Shown in pieces: positions 11,271 through 20,761 of a stretch of 64,000 nucleotides of DNA. Both the position numbers and the translations under genes were made by a program. Every line of letters starts with the position of its first letter. Position 1 is the first letter of the stretch. Source of the DNA: Nemopilema nomurai (Eukaryota; Cnidaria; Scyphozoa; Rhizostomeae; Rhizostomatidae); assembly GCA_003864495.1 (NCBI GenBank), contig ML133443.1, forward strand, positions 2,952,252 through 3,016,251. Direction: 5' to 3'. The notes beneath the pieces are model-generated. The model saw only the letters and a list, made by a program, of their open reading frames with translations, did not search any database and had not been told where the DNA came from.

Positions 11271-12881
11271 CTACATCAGCAAATAGCCATGCGTGACGTG
11301 CTTTCAGCTGAACAGAATTTCGTATCCCTACCCATGTCCTTGAAATAGTAGCTGTGGCTAAATTGTGGTTTTGGCATGATTGCAAGAAACTTTTTTGCAG
11401 TTGTTTAGGTATGAATTATTTGGGATAAACCAACATTGACGCGTTCATATTGGTACACTTTGTGGAAGTGTGGTTTCATAACGTTTTGGGCATAAAAATC
11501 ATTTACAAAATTTTCAAAGCTATAAAAAAGAAATGGTTTTCGAAAATTTATAGTATTTTCCTTTAGAAATTGGACCTAAAATTGAAGGAATTTAATCAAT
11601 TCGGACGTGAATCAATGTCTAACCAACATTATTTTCTTTGTAGCTATGCTTCAGAATGGTTCGTATAATGACGTCATTTTACATCATAGCTATCTCTCTG
11701 CCTCGCAGCATCGTTTTCTAGTAATACCTGTAAGGCTTCCGAAAAGTGGCACAATACTTCACCAAAAATTTGTTATAATTGAGAAAAAGTAAAAGTCTAC
11801 ATGTCTGTTGTGACAAAAAGTACAATAATTTGCAGGGTAGGATATTTCATCTGCTAGTTGGACCTTATGGCCTGGGAGTATTAAGAAATTAGCATTAACC
11901 ATATCCCATATTATCATGCCCCCTTTTCCGTCTGCACCCCAATTTTATGATTCTTGTCTCATCCACAGCAACGACTCTTGCTTCGCATCATGTGTGACTT
12001 CAAAATGGCGTTTGCGGAATAAGAATACAATAAGGAGCTAGCAAATTTTCATTAATAAAAGTTTGTTTCAAGAAAATCGTTAACTTTGTTTACACTGATA
12101 TTTAGCAGAGACGAGTAAATATTAAACAACATTAAACAAAGATAAGTAAAAACAGATTTTTATTTCAGCTTAATATAATGGCGAACAGTTTCAAAATTTT
12201 CCGAAAAATAACATTTGGACAGGTTAAACTCAAACTTATCAATATTCTTCCAAGGGAGGGGGGTATGATTACCCTGCAGGCAGATTAACTAAAATTTTGT
12301 TCTCTGCATCACGATTTCTAGGGAGAACAAGTAATACATCTTGTTTCTAAAAAGATTTTATACAGCGGCATGTAAATAATACTACATTAAGGTCTAACAT
12401 GTTATTGCCAATTAGAGGGTGAAGGAATTGTCGAAGCTCTAAAGGAAACGCATGAACGACAAGAAAAAATCGTTTCCCCATTCCACACCAACGCAAGTTC
12501 GTCAATTTTTATATTTTCTCTAAAGATCATATGGTTTTCAAGAGTTTCAAAAATAAATATACATTGAGAAAGCACTTGACGAAGTTTGAAAAACAAAATC
12601 CCTTATGTAAAACTATAACCATGCCTCTACTTGAGACAAGACAAAAAGAGACATTGATCCAAATAAACGCAGATATACCAAGAAATTTAAATACATGATG
12701 TAAAATTGTTTCTACAGATATAAAAACAAATAAATGACAGACAGACAAGGGTGTACTGTCTAAATGCTTGGATTAATTCTTGCATAAACGTCCCATAAAA
12801 GGCAAGATAGTCGACGATAGCAACTGGGAATTCTCGATAAGGCCAGCAAATTTTTGTCGATTCGTCCGGCAAGTTAAAGGC
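9345..12881. other. Adaptor 5' introns and spacer to the receptor gene
   Basis: Apart from the exon at 11194-11270, I found no convincing exon here. The missing first exon of the adaptor should lie between 11.3 and 12.8 kb on the minus strand. The 3' untranslated region of the receptor gene should also lie in the right part. Confidence 0.4.
11194..11270 (-). CDS. Adaptor exon: start of TIR-like domain
   Basis: A 77-nt exon between an AG at 11271-11272 and a GTAAAC donor, starting with 2 nt of a split codon and ending in phase 0. It encodes a strand-like stretch (FHVVKVYM) followed by an amphipathic helix (RECVKRWLTLLE), the beta-A/alpha-A pattern of a TIR domain. It joins in phase to the exon starting QDDLICFN. 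The acceptor has a weak pyrimidine tract, so the 5' boundary is uncertain. No start codon exon was recognised upstream before the receptor gene at 12.9 kb. Confidence 0.45.
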
Positions 12882-13688
12882 CTACTCCTCCATATTATCT
12901 CTACTGAGGAATATATAAGATGTTGTTACAGTGATGGCTAACAAGAAAACAAGAAGGAAAAATCGGTCAGCGACTTTTGCGACAGCCTGCCACTCCTCGG
13001 ACATGCCTTCCACCTTTTCCTGGGTCCGAGCACGTTCCCCAAGAAGGGCAATTCCCTCGATCAGTTTCTCCGGGATGCAGTTCGCTCTCGCCCTGATGTC
13101 CTCATTGTCATTCGCTTGCCGATGGGAGTTCCAGCTCAAAGCTTGGTTTGACACGTGATTCTTGTCCGGGTATCCCTTATGAGGCAAGCAGAGTATCTCT
13201 GTTTTTGCGTCCCTTCTTACAGCCACGGTCTCAACCTCCTTGGCCATCGAAAACTCAATATTCGGCCTTGCTTTTGGCGGGTCAACCCGCAAAAATGGGG
13301 CAAGCACGTCTATCAGAATATATCGCAGCCACTCGGGCACAGAGTCCACTGATCGGCTGCACTCATAAAGGTTCAAGACAATACAAGTTGCTATTAGCGA
13401 CAAGCCAATTATCACCATGGAGGCAATAAAGAATTTGCCAATTAAGGGCGTCACCTCAGAAGTTGTTGGAGTGTTTTCTGCTATCATCAGCATGAACACG
13501 GTCATGGCAAGCAGCGTGGTTATGACAAGGGTGACCCTCTCTCCGGTCGCAGGTGGTAAAACAAAGGTCAGCAGACCCAAGGCAGTTATGAGAAAGCACG
13601 GGACGATTAAGTTGTTAAAGTAGAACAGCGTCTTCCTCGTATATGAATTGTGAACAGTATGTGAGGGTAGGTAAATTCGGGGCAGCAA
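12882..13688 (-). CDS. Alpha-type receptor exon 6: loop C, M1-M4
   Basis: It starts in loop C (CCPEFTYPHILFTIHIR). It then needs a change of frame to continue as RKTLFYFNNLIVPC into M1, the cation-type M2, M3 and a cytoplasmic loop with an M4-preceding helix. The cytoplasmic loop is relatively hydrophilic (KGYPDKNHVSNQ region). The stop is at 12882-12884. Both halves are clearly homologous to nicotinic subunits, so the break is inside one exon and is not an intron boundary. Confidence 0.92.
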   Translation of the reverse strand: MLPRIYLPSHTVHNSYTRKTLFYFNNLIVPCFLITALGLLTFVLPPATGERVTLVITTLLAMTVFMLMIAENTPTTSEVTPLIGKFFIASMVIIGLSLIATCIVLNLYECSRSVDSVPEWLRYILIDVLAPFLRVDPPKARPNIEFSMAKEVETVAVRRDAKTEILCLPHKGYPDKNHVSNQALSWNSHRQANDNEDIRARANCIPEKLIEGIALLGERARTQEKVEGMSEEWQAVAKVADRFFLLVFLLAITVTTSYIFLSRDNMEE

Positions 13689-16600
13689 CTGTGGGAAAAA
13701 CAATGTCAAAACTGAGCCAATCTCGAAGGTTAGAGTTTGAAAAGTCAAAGGTCAAAGGTTATGGGTTAAGTGTACTGGTGCCAAACAAAAAGAAATCAAT
13801 AAATCAAATCACAACGTACGAACGACAGAAAATATAACAATAAAAAGTAACATATAATAACATCAAATAACAATACAAAAGCATATTTATAGCATCAGAA
13901 AGGAAAATTTTGTCATTAAAAGACAAGTTGAACAACAGTACGTTATGAAAATAAAACCTGTATTTTTCCACGCCTCTCGAAGCATCCGCGGCGATTAGGT
14001 CGAATTCACCACTCGGCAAATAAAAGTCAATGTCGGCCGTGGTGTTGCGGTTGGTCAAGTTCATTTTTCCCAGTATAGTCCAGCTGACGAACTTGATAAT
14101 ACACTTTTGATCATCAAAGGGGAAGTACTCGATGTCAATCGCACAGCGACTGCGCAATATGGTCGGTGAATACCAGGAATTATTGCCATCATGATGGATA
14201 ATGACCTTTGTCTTGAACTGATCCATTTGGCCACTGGCTAGTGTTTCGTCGGCGCTTTCAGGGAAAGGAGAAGTTACTCTTTTGGTAAGTAAGGAACAGT
14301 TCTTAAGAAACAGAGTTAATACTGTTAACTGCAAAGGAAGATGAGGTGACTTGTATGAGAAAAACGAATTGCTGAGCCATTTCATAACAAGAGTCGTCTA
14401 AACTTCAAAGAGCAAAAGAAAGAGCATCATATCAATGGTTTCAAAGGTCTGAGTCAACTCTGAGGCAAAAACTTAAAGGCAAAACGGAATTCGGGATGTT
14501 TGGAGTAACTAAGACTCAACAATATCGAGGAATTAAAGTCACTGGGCGGGTACTTAATACAATTAAACACAGAGACGCTTCAGTAAATTTCATGATATAC
14601 ACCACAGCAGAAAACATGATGAAAGTCCTATTCACAATAATATAGCTTACCGGGGTCCTGGTTTACAGGGTTAAGCGACATGCGAAGGTGGCAATTGCGT
14701 TGACAGGGGTACATGGGTCTGGGAGTGCGCGACCAAACTATTCAGAAAATACTGAAATACTTAGTTGTAAGGATGGCTCAGTTGTTAGAGGCGCTGACCA
14801 CAGACCCAAGGTTCGATTTCCTGGCGTGTAATTCCAGGCATAGAAACCATGGGGCGTGGAAGGACCGAGAGAAAGGACCAGGACTAGGGCTCCACAGTGT
14901 CTTAGGACCCACCTTCTGATGATAGGTAGAATAAAATACAAATACTGAAATTACCTACTTGTTATACAGAATAACATCTGGCAACCAGACTTTTGAAGGA
15001 TCCACGTTTACAGACTTGATACCGCCAAAGTCATCTGGATTCCAATTTAGCAAGTGATTTTTCCAATACTTTAAGAAAGAAGGAGAAAATCTGTCATTAG
15101 AAATTTTGTTTCATGAGAGTGGGTATGGATTGCAGCCTTGCAGGATAGTTTTCTTACAGCGTAATGACGGCATTTGTGTCTCGTTTAGCTCAGTTTTCTT
15201 TATAATCTTTTTGGGACGAGTTCTTTTGAATTACTTTTCCATGCAATTTATTTGGCCATCAAGTCGGTAAATAGATTTTAGAAAAGATGAATAACTTCAA
15301 CTTCATGCAAGGCATAAAAACCACTAAAGGTGATACAAAGTCCAAGGCCTTTATAATCTCATAAAGGATAATTGGATAAAATCTTATTGCAACGATTCTA
15401 AATCTAAATAAATATAGATTTGGCATTTTCAAAATTAAAATGCAATGAAGAAAGATAGCAGGCTTTTTAGTGTAAATAAAGTTGACAAAGTGGGTTAGAG
15501 GCCTACCAATCGGAGCCACGTGTTGCTTATTAGAACCTGATCTTTCTCGACCTACAAAAACAAACGATTATTTTCACCTAAATTAATTTTCTTCACCTGT
15601 TCGGTTTACATCAAAACAAAAGTTGATACATTATTTCTGCGTGGATAAACTAGAAAACAAATACTTTCGTTTTACGGATTCCGCCTCGGTATACAGAAAT
15701 CTAGTGGTCAGCGGAGAACAAGCAGGAAAAGAAGTCAGTAACAAAGAGGGGACAAATGGAATTCTTAAAGAGGGTACAAATGGAAGTTTATTGAGCACCA
15801 AATGGAGACTTTGTGACATTTGAGTAAGGTGCTTGCTCTGCGATCAGTAAGACAGCTAAAAAACGCCTTATTTGAACCCATCACCTATGTCGTTCCCCTT
15901 TCCCGAGTTTGCTTATAAACTTGCCCTTTCCATTGACTCTCTCTTATCCTAGCGAGCCTCATCCCACTATTCAGCCTTTACTGACCACTGTCTAACCGTC
16001 CTTCATTCCCTTCTCGATCTAGATTCTCCTTCTGTTTCACTTTCATTCTTCTATTATGGCCTAGCTCTTCTTTTAGTATTTAGAAGCAGCAAGTATCATT
16101 CAACGGAAAGATTTCAGTAGAAAAATTAAACAGACCTTTTAAAATAACAAAATGTAGCAGTTTAGACATTATAGGCACTTATTTTGATAAAACTAGTCCT
16201 TTAGAGAAGTAATTGAAGCAATAGAAACAACTCCTGGACTATAACAAAATGTCTCATTAAGGAGAAAAAAGTTGTCAAGATTTTCAAGGCTCCTTTAGAT
16301 GGGCAGAAACCATCCAGTGCAAGAGCATTATTTCTAAAAATAAAATGCCAATTAAGTAACAAAAGCATTTTTGAGACATTCACGCTTATTTTCCGTGATA
16401 CATAGGGTTTTACCCTTAGATCTGAAGGAAAAAGCCGCTAAAAGCTATTTATCTATTCAAGCAATTTTTGACTCTTTGTCTCTAACCGCTCTCTTTAGAC
16501 GGGTTCTTCTGATCAATGTGTCGTGGAGTGCACCACACGCTCTTGTGTATGTAGTTAACAGCCCATTAATTTGGTTCCAGCTTATCGGCATTAGCTTTAT

Positions 16601-19600
16601 GACTCAAGGCATTTTCTTCAAACGTGGCTTATGCATAAATTGCATATACCGCACGTAATAACCTCGTTTTCAAGAGTCGTTAGGAAACTGACTCAAAATT
16701 AAAGTATCGCAGGTATTAAGTATTGGCGTCAATCTATTGTTGAATGCATAAATGTTTCCTTGTTTATGTTAAGTTTGATTTGATTGACTAATTGTTTTTC
16801 TTAGTTGTGATTGGTTACGCTATTTTTATCCTCGCTGTAAAACGTATATATACTTATGATTTAACGTAGAGAGAGAGCTTGAGGCTAGAATAAAGGAAAT
16901 GTATGTCTCAGAAATGGAGTTCATGATGTGTAACCTGGAAGATGTCTTCTTCTTGAGTGACTCTGTGATTGAATACGTATCTTTAACTAGCGCTTGAAGA
17001 ATACTACCACAATGAAATCAGAAGAACTCACCAGGTCAATCAATTGTGTGTAAGCAAGGTCAATTTCGACTACGACTGGCTGTGTTTTGTTCTTGACAGG
17101 ACGAATCTCCTTGTTATAACTTGTGCCAAAAAGATGGTCGAGTAAGTTTCGCTCATCGTCATCAACTGGCATGGATGTTGATGCCTGTCTTTCGTCGGAT
17201 GCTGTAATAAAAACTATAACGAAGTCATCTACCTAGTAGTCTAGAGAACCAAAGATTACCATCAAAGTTCAGAGGCATTGAATTCTTTTTTTGAAAGTAC
17301 CAAGTTCAAAAGTCAAAAAAGGTTAGAAGAAGACGTTTAATTTACAATATCCAGCTCCAAAATTTGAAGCAGTTGTTTCGTAGATTAGTAGTCGCCAGGT
17401 GATGAGAATAAATATCGTGCTGGCAGAATATACAAGAAATAAATAATTCACAGTCAATCTCTCAAATTTGTAGAAGTTTTCGACATTTTGGCTTTTTAAT
17501 ATTAAACGAACGCGCCGGGAAACAGATTGTGGTATATTGAGTAACATAAAATGAACAGATTCTTTTATTTCTCTAATACCCACTGATCTGGGTAGCTAAT
17601 TGAGAAAACTGGTGTGTAGAGATATGTCTCATCAGTCAGACCACAAATTTGGCAGCTGGTAGTGGGAAGTACAAATAACCAACATTCGACTACAAGTCGA
17701 AGAAGCAAGGAAGTACTGAGTGCTAAACTTGAATTTAATTAAAAATATTTTGACAAGAAGGAGTCATTTCTGTTCCTGTGAATAGCTAATTGTAACTGAA
17801 AAGCTAGGCATTGCCTACAGTTTCATCAAAAAGCTTCTTGATTTTTAAATATTCACGGAATGGACAAAAGAAGGGAAGGGAATAGTCCTAACATAATCCT
17901 GATGAAAATAGATTCAAAACTTTATAGGCTTCCCTAGTTGTTTTTTCCCTGACGCGGCATAGTTGAGACTTGAGAAGCGCGAGAAAATTCATCTATTTTA
18001 AGACACGTGCCCAGTTACTAACAGAAATACAATATCAGCTTCAAAGCACGTGTCCAGTTGTAAAGGAAGTACAACATAAAGTTCGAAACACGTGTCCAGT
18101 TGCGAATGGAAATAGAGCATCACGTTCGAAACACATGTGCAGTTGCAAATGGAAATTGGCCAACCAGCAAGGACCTATAGGCCAATGAGGTAGTCGTCTC
18201 CCTGTCTCCGAAAGCATAGCGGACAAATCTTGATTGGTGTATTGCCTGAAGGATTCCCAAGAAGAGGATATCGCCAACAACCAATCAAGATTTGTCCGCT
18301 ATGCTGTCTCCGAACTAACGAAAACCTTCTAATTGTTGGTATCGGATTGTGTCGAACAATTGTAACATAAACCACGAAGGACAATTTTAGAAAACAGTAA
18401 GACATAACTAAACAAGTAGCAATATCTTAGCTGTAAGGTGCTTGTTTGATTATAGTTGACTTACACATATTAAGGCTTTGGAGCTGGTTCGAAACAATGC
18501 CACGTTTCAAAACTCTAATCCTTAAAGAAACAACTGGATCCAAAGCCTTTCTTCCACTCAAAAGTCATTTGATCTTTGAAAAAGCACGTCATATTCGTTG
18601 GATATAGTTTTCTCCTGTGCCTTATTTTACAAAGCAGCTAAATAAATCAACTGCTTTTCTTTCAGGTAGAGACGAGTCCCTCTTATAACTGGGTTTGTCC
18701 TCCAAATTTTTTTCGCCTCACCCTCCCATATTGGCAGCTGAAATGGACGACCTTGAAGCAGCTTCTGTAATCTAATCCTCTCAGACCAGCATGACATATA
18801 TCCCTATGCAGACACTTGGTCAATCCCACTTATCCGACTTTCAACAGTGATGATGAAATTATCTGAATCAATGAATGATCGGAGTATTTGGAGGTAGAGA
18901 CATTGAACATAGTTTGACATGGTCAATGTCCAAGTCAAAGTGCCGCTCGGGAGCAAATCAAATCCGTTGGAACTCTAGGCATACATGAGAGATTTAAGCT
19001 CATCTAAATGGCAAGCGTGACACTTTGCTCAGCTATTTGCCTTACGTATACGATTTACCTTGCGTTAACATTTTGCCGTACGAGCCAAACTCGATGCCCT
19101 TGACCTTAGATATATAGAACCTTTTTGATTATCTATTAACACATTAGCTTTATGCCTCCTGTCAATCTTCTCTTCTATTTCCATTTTTGCTGACCACGAT
19201 TTAAAGTTCTTTCGCAATGTACCCAACGCTCCCATTAATCATCTTTATTATAAATTATTAATTAATCGTTATTATCAGTTAATTATTATCATAATTATTA
19301 AGCCATGGACAAATTCAGAATTACATCCTTTTTAAAATTATTTTTTATTTATTTTCTTCCAATTTTTTCTTTTACCTTACGATTGTTATAGTTTTTTCTT
19401 GTAAAACCTGGCTAGCCAATTGCAAATTACCTTGTAATTGTAGTTTAAGTTGAATTGAAAATGAAATGTTTCCATTAGTATTGCCACTATTATCATAATT
19501 ATTATTTTTTCTTGTGTATCAGCTACAAAGATGTAAAATGCTGGTTTATTCTACTGAACATCAGGTTGCTACCCACAACCACAGATATTCAGAGCATATC

Positions 19601-20761
19601 TTAGGGACCTCGCTGTTCCAAGAAGACCGGCCTTTTGTAAGGTTCCAAAGTAGATCTATATTTTCATATTATTTTCATCATTATTATTATCATCATCATC
19701 AATACTAATGTTATTATTATCAATATAATTTTCATTATTATCATAAATATTGCTATTATTGTAATTATTTTGAGTTTGATATTTTTGTCACTCGTGCCAA
19801 TATGCTCACAGCGTGTGTTAGTCTGAGCGTTTTGCTCATGATCTCATTTATACTGCGCATGCGCATACTTATCATCACTAGATACGTCAAGTCATCCATT
19901 ATCTTTTAAAGTTTCGAAGACATCTCAAAGATTGCTCATCAAGTAGCGAGAACAACAAATGGTTAGGTCGCATTGCAAAATTTCGTTGTGTCATTCGATA
20001 TAGCCTGAACCGATCATAATTACATAAATCAAGAACTTGCCGATTTTGAAGTTATTCGGATATCCAAGCTATCAGACGTTAAAGGGCTGGTTAAAGTAGG
20101 CAACAATAATAGACATTTTTTGAATGGCAGTCTGGAAAACCAGCCAATCGTTATAGAAAGCAAACATTTGATTGGGGTTTTTCAGCGAATCAACATGTCC
20201 GCAAATTTCGTTACGGAATGACAAGTTGTCATAGAGGAGCCGACACAAGTCGTTTGCCCAAGGTCTTTACTCCGCTATAGGAGTGCCTAGGATAAAAAGC
20301 TCAGGGAGAATCGCGGATATTTATGTGTGCAGTAGAATTTAACCTTGAAATGACAACAGGATTGCATTAACTAAATCGTTGGCTTTAGTATTAAATCTTC
20401 AACGTGACAAGTACGAAGTGGGTCAATCATTCAACCTCAAATTCTAAATTAAAAGCATTTTCAGGCTTATGTGCTTTGAAGGGGATTTTTTAGTATCGGA
20501 AAGGAATGCGAAACGCACTCTTCAGAAAGGCAATTAAAATTCATAGATAGGATCATCAAAACGCAACAGGTTTTAACTACAGTTGTCCTGATTGACATAA
20601 TAAAAACATCTGGAAAACCGATAGATTATAAGGTATTGTTGTATTAATAAACACGCTATTTACTTATTGTGAAAAGCAAGGAGGAACAAATCCGATTGCT
20701 TACCAGTTGAGAAAATAAACCTCCAGATGAAGAGGATAAATAGAGTAGGCTTTGCTTGCAT
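12882..20761 (-). CDS. Nicotinic acetylcholine receptor, alpha-type subunit; frameshifted in last exon
   Basis: Subunit of a pentameric acetylcholine-gated cation channel of the Cys-loop family. Exons: 20761-20704, 17201-17032, 15551-15507, 15068-14959, 14254-13958 and 13688-12882. It has a signal peptide, loop D (SNTWLRL), loop A (VWLPDVILYN), a Cys-loop with 13 residues between cysteines (165-179), FVSWT as loop B, and loop C with YSCCPEFTY, spaced as in muscle alpha1. M2 is orthodox (GERVTLVITTLLAMTVFMLMIAE): Glu at -1', Leu at 9', Glu at 20'. M4 lies near the C-terminus (DRFFLLVFLLAI). The coding sum is 1487 nt, one short of a multiple of 3. The break is at 13637-13639; as written the frame stops at 13607-13609 after 253 residues. 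With the frame bridged, the length would be about 495, normal for the family. Confidence 0.93.
13637..13639 (-). other. One-base frame break before M1
   Basis: On the minus strand the reading goes from HIR in one frame to RKTLFY in the next. A single missing base at this point explains it. Without that base, translation ends in a TAA at 13607-13609, giving a signal peptide plus a complete ligand-binding domain but no membrane segment. It could be an assembly or read indel, a real mutation, or an allelic variant. Confidence 0.85.
13958..14254 (-). CDS. Alpha-type receptor exon 5: Cys-loop and loop B
   Basis: A 297-nt exon with a CCCTGAAAG acceptor and a GTTTTA donor. It encodes the strands before the Cys-loop, the Cys-loop itself (CAIDIEYFPFDDQKC), then FVSWT, where most subunits have GSW, so the usual loop B Gly is Val here. 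It ends in VEKY, the Tyr that starts loop C. It starts with one base completing an Asn codon and ends in phase 2. Confidence 0.92.
14771..14920 (+). mobile_element. tRNA-derived SINE in a receptor intron
   Basis: It begins with a tRNA-like head: an A-box type sequence (TGGCTCAGTTGTTAGAGG) at 14774-14791 and a B box (GGTTCGATTTC) at 14810-14820. These are the internal RNA polymerase III promoter elements. The spacing is too short for a functional tRNA. An unrelated GC-richer body follows to about 14920. It lies in intron 4 of the alpha-type receptor, antisense to it. Confidence 0.6.
14959..15068 (-). CDS. Alpha-type receptor exon 4 (110 bp): loop A
   Basis: A 110-nt exon, TTCTTTCTTAAAG acceptor and GTAGGT donor. 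It encodes NWNPDDFGGIKSV and VDPSKVWLPDVILYN, including the loop A Tyr. It ends two bases into the next Asn codon (phase 2). Confidence 0.92.
15507..15551 (-). CDS. Alpha-type receptor exon 3 (45 bp): loop D
   Basis: Exactly 45 nt after a GTTTTTGTAG acceptor, ending at GTAGGC. It encodes VEKDQVLISNTWLRL, the loop D segment with the conserved Trp (W55 of Torpedo alpha). Phase 0 at both ends. A 45-bp exon at this place is an old feature of nicotinic genes. Confidence 0.9.
15552..17031. other. Receptor intron 2, no further feature
   Basis: Intron of the alpha-type receptor gene. A short repeat (GGGGACAAATGGA and GAGGGTACAAATGGA) occurs near 15748-15785. Small open stretches here lack splice context and I do not call them. 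Confidence 0.4.
17032..17201 (-). CDS. Alpha-type receptor exon 2: N-terminal helix and first strand
   Basis: A 170-nt exon with a TTATTACAG acceptor and a GTGAGT donor. It encodes the N-terminal helix (ERNLLDHLFGTSYNKEIRP) and the beta-1 strand (VVVEIDLAYTQLIDL) typical of nicotinic subunits. Phase 1 in and phase 0 out. Confidence 0.9.
18004..18165. repeat. 42-43 bp tandem repeat, about four copies
   Basis: Copies start at 18004, 18047, 18089 and 18132, each beginning CACGTGTCCAGTTG or a close variant, followed by an A-rich stretch and GTTCGAAA. The fourth copy is diverged (CACATGTGCAGTTG). The leading CACGTG is an E-box palindrome, probably by chance. Confidence 0.75.
18213..18305. mobile_element. 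93-bp inverted-repeat element (MITE) with 9-bp target duplication
   Basis: Two perfectly complementary 26-bp arms, 18213-18238 and 18280-18305, flank a 41-bp spacer. Immediately outside lie identical direct repeats GTCTCCGAA at 18204-18212 and 18306-18314. Inverted termini plus a 9-bp duplication are the mark of a DNA transposon insertion; a 9-bp duplication is typical of Mutator-like elements. The element is far too small to code for a transposase, so it would be moved in trans. Arm identity of 100% suggests a recent insertion. Confidence 0.85.
19663..19770. repeat. ATT/ATC trinucleotide microsatellite
   Basis: Imperfect runs of TTATTATTATCATCATC type mixed with TATTATCA. Similar AT-rich simple sequence precedes it around 19240-19300. 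Confidence 0.8.
20704..20761 (-). CDS. Alpha-type receptor exon 1: signal peptide
   Basis: It starts at ATG and ends at a GTAAGC donor in phase 1. The 19 residues (MQAKPTLFILFIWRFIFST) form a hydrophobic signal peptide, with likely cleavage soon after the junction (TA-SDE). The phase and position match exon 1 of the second receptor gene. Confidence 0.85.

Larger units (their letters stand above)
17202..20703. other. Receptor intron 1 with repeats and a small transposon
   Basis: A 3.5-kb intron. It contains the 42-43 bp tandem repeat at 18004-18165, the 93-bp inverted-repeat element at 18213-18305, and a microsatellite-rich stretch at 19240-19770. No coding exon was seen. Confidence 0.6.

Noticed and set aside
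13643..13837. Plus-strand open frame antisense to the receptor exon 6 boundary
   Set aside because: It is a shadow of the receptor exon and intron on the other strand.
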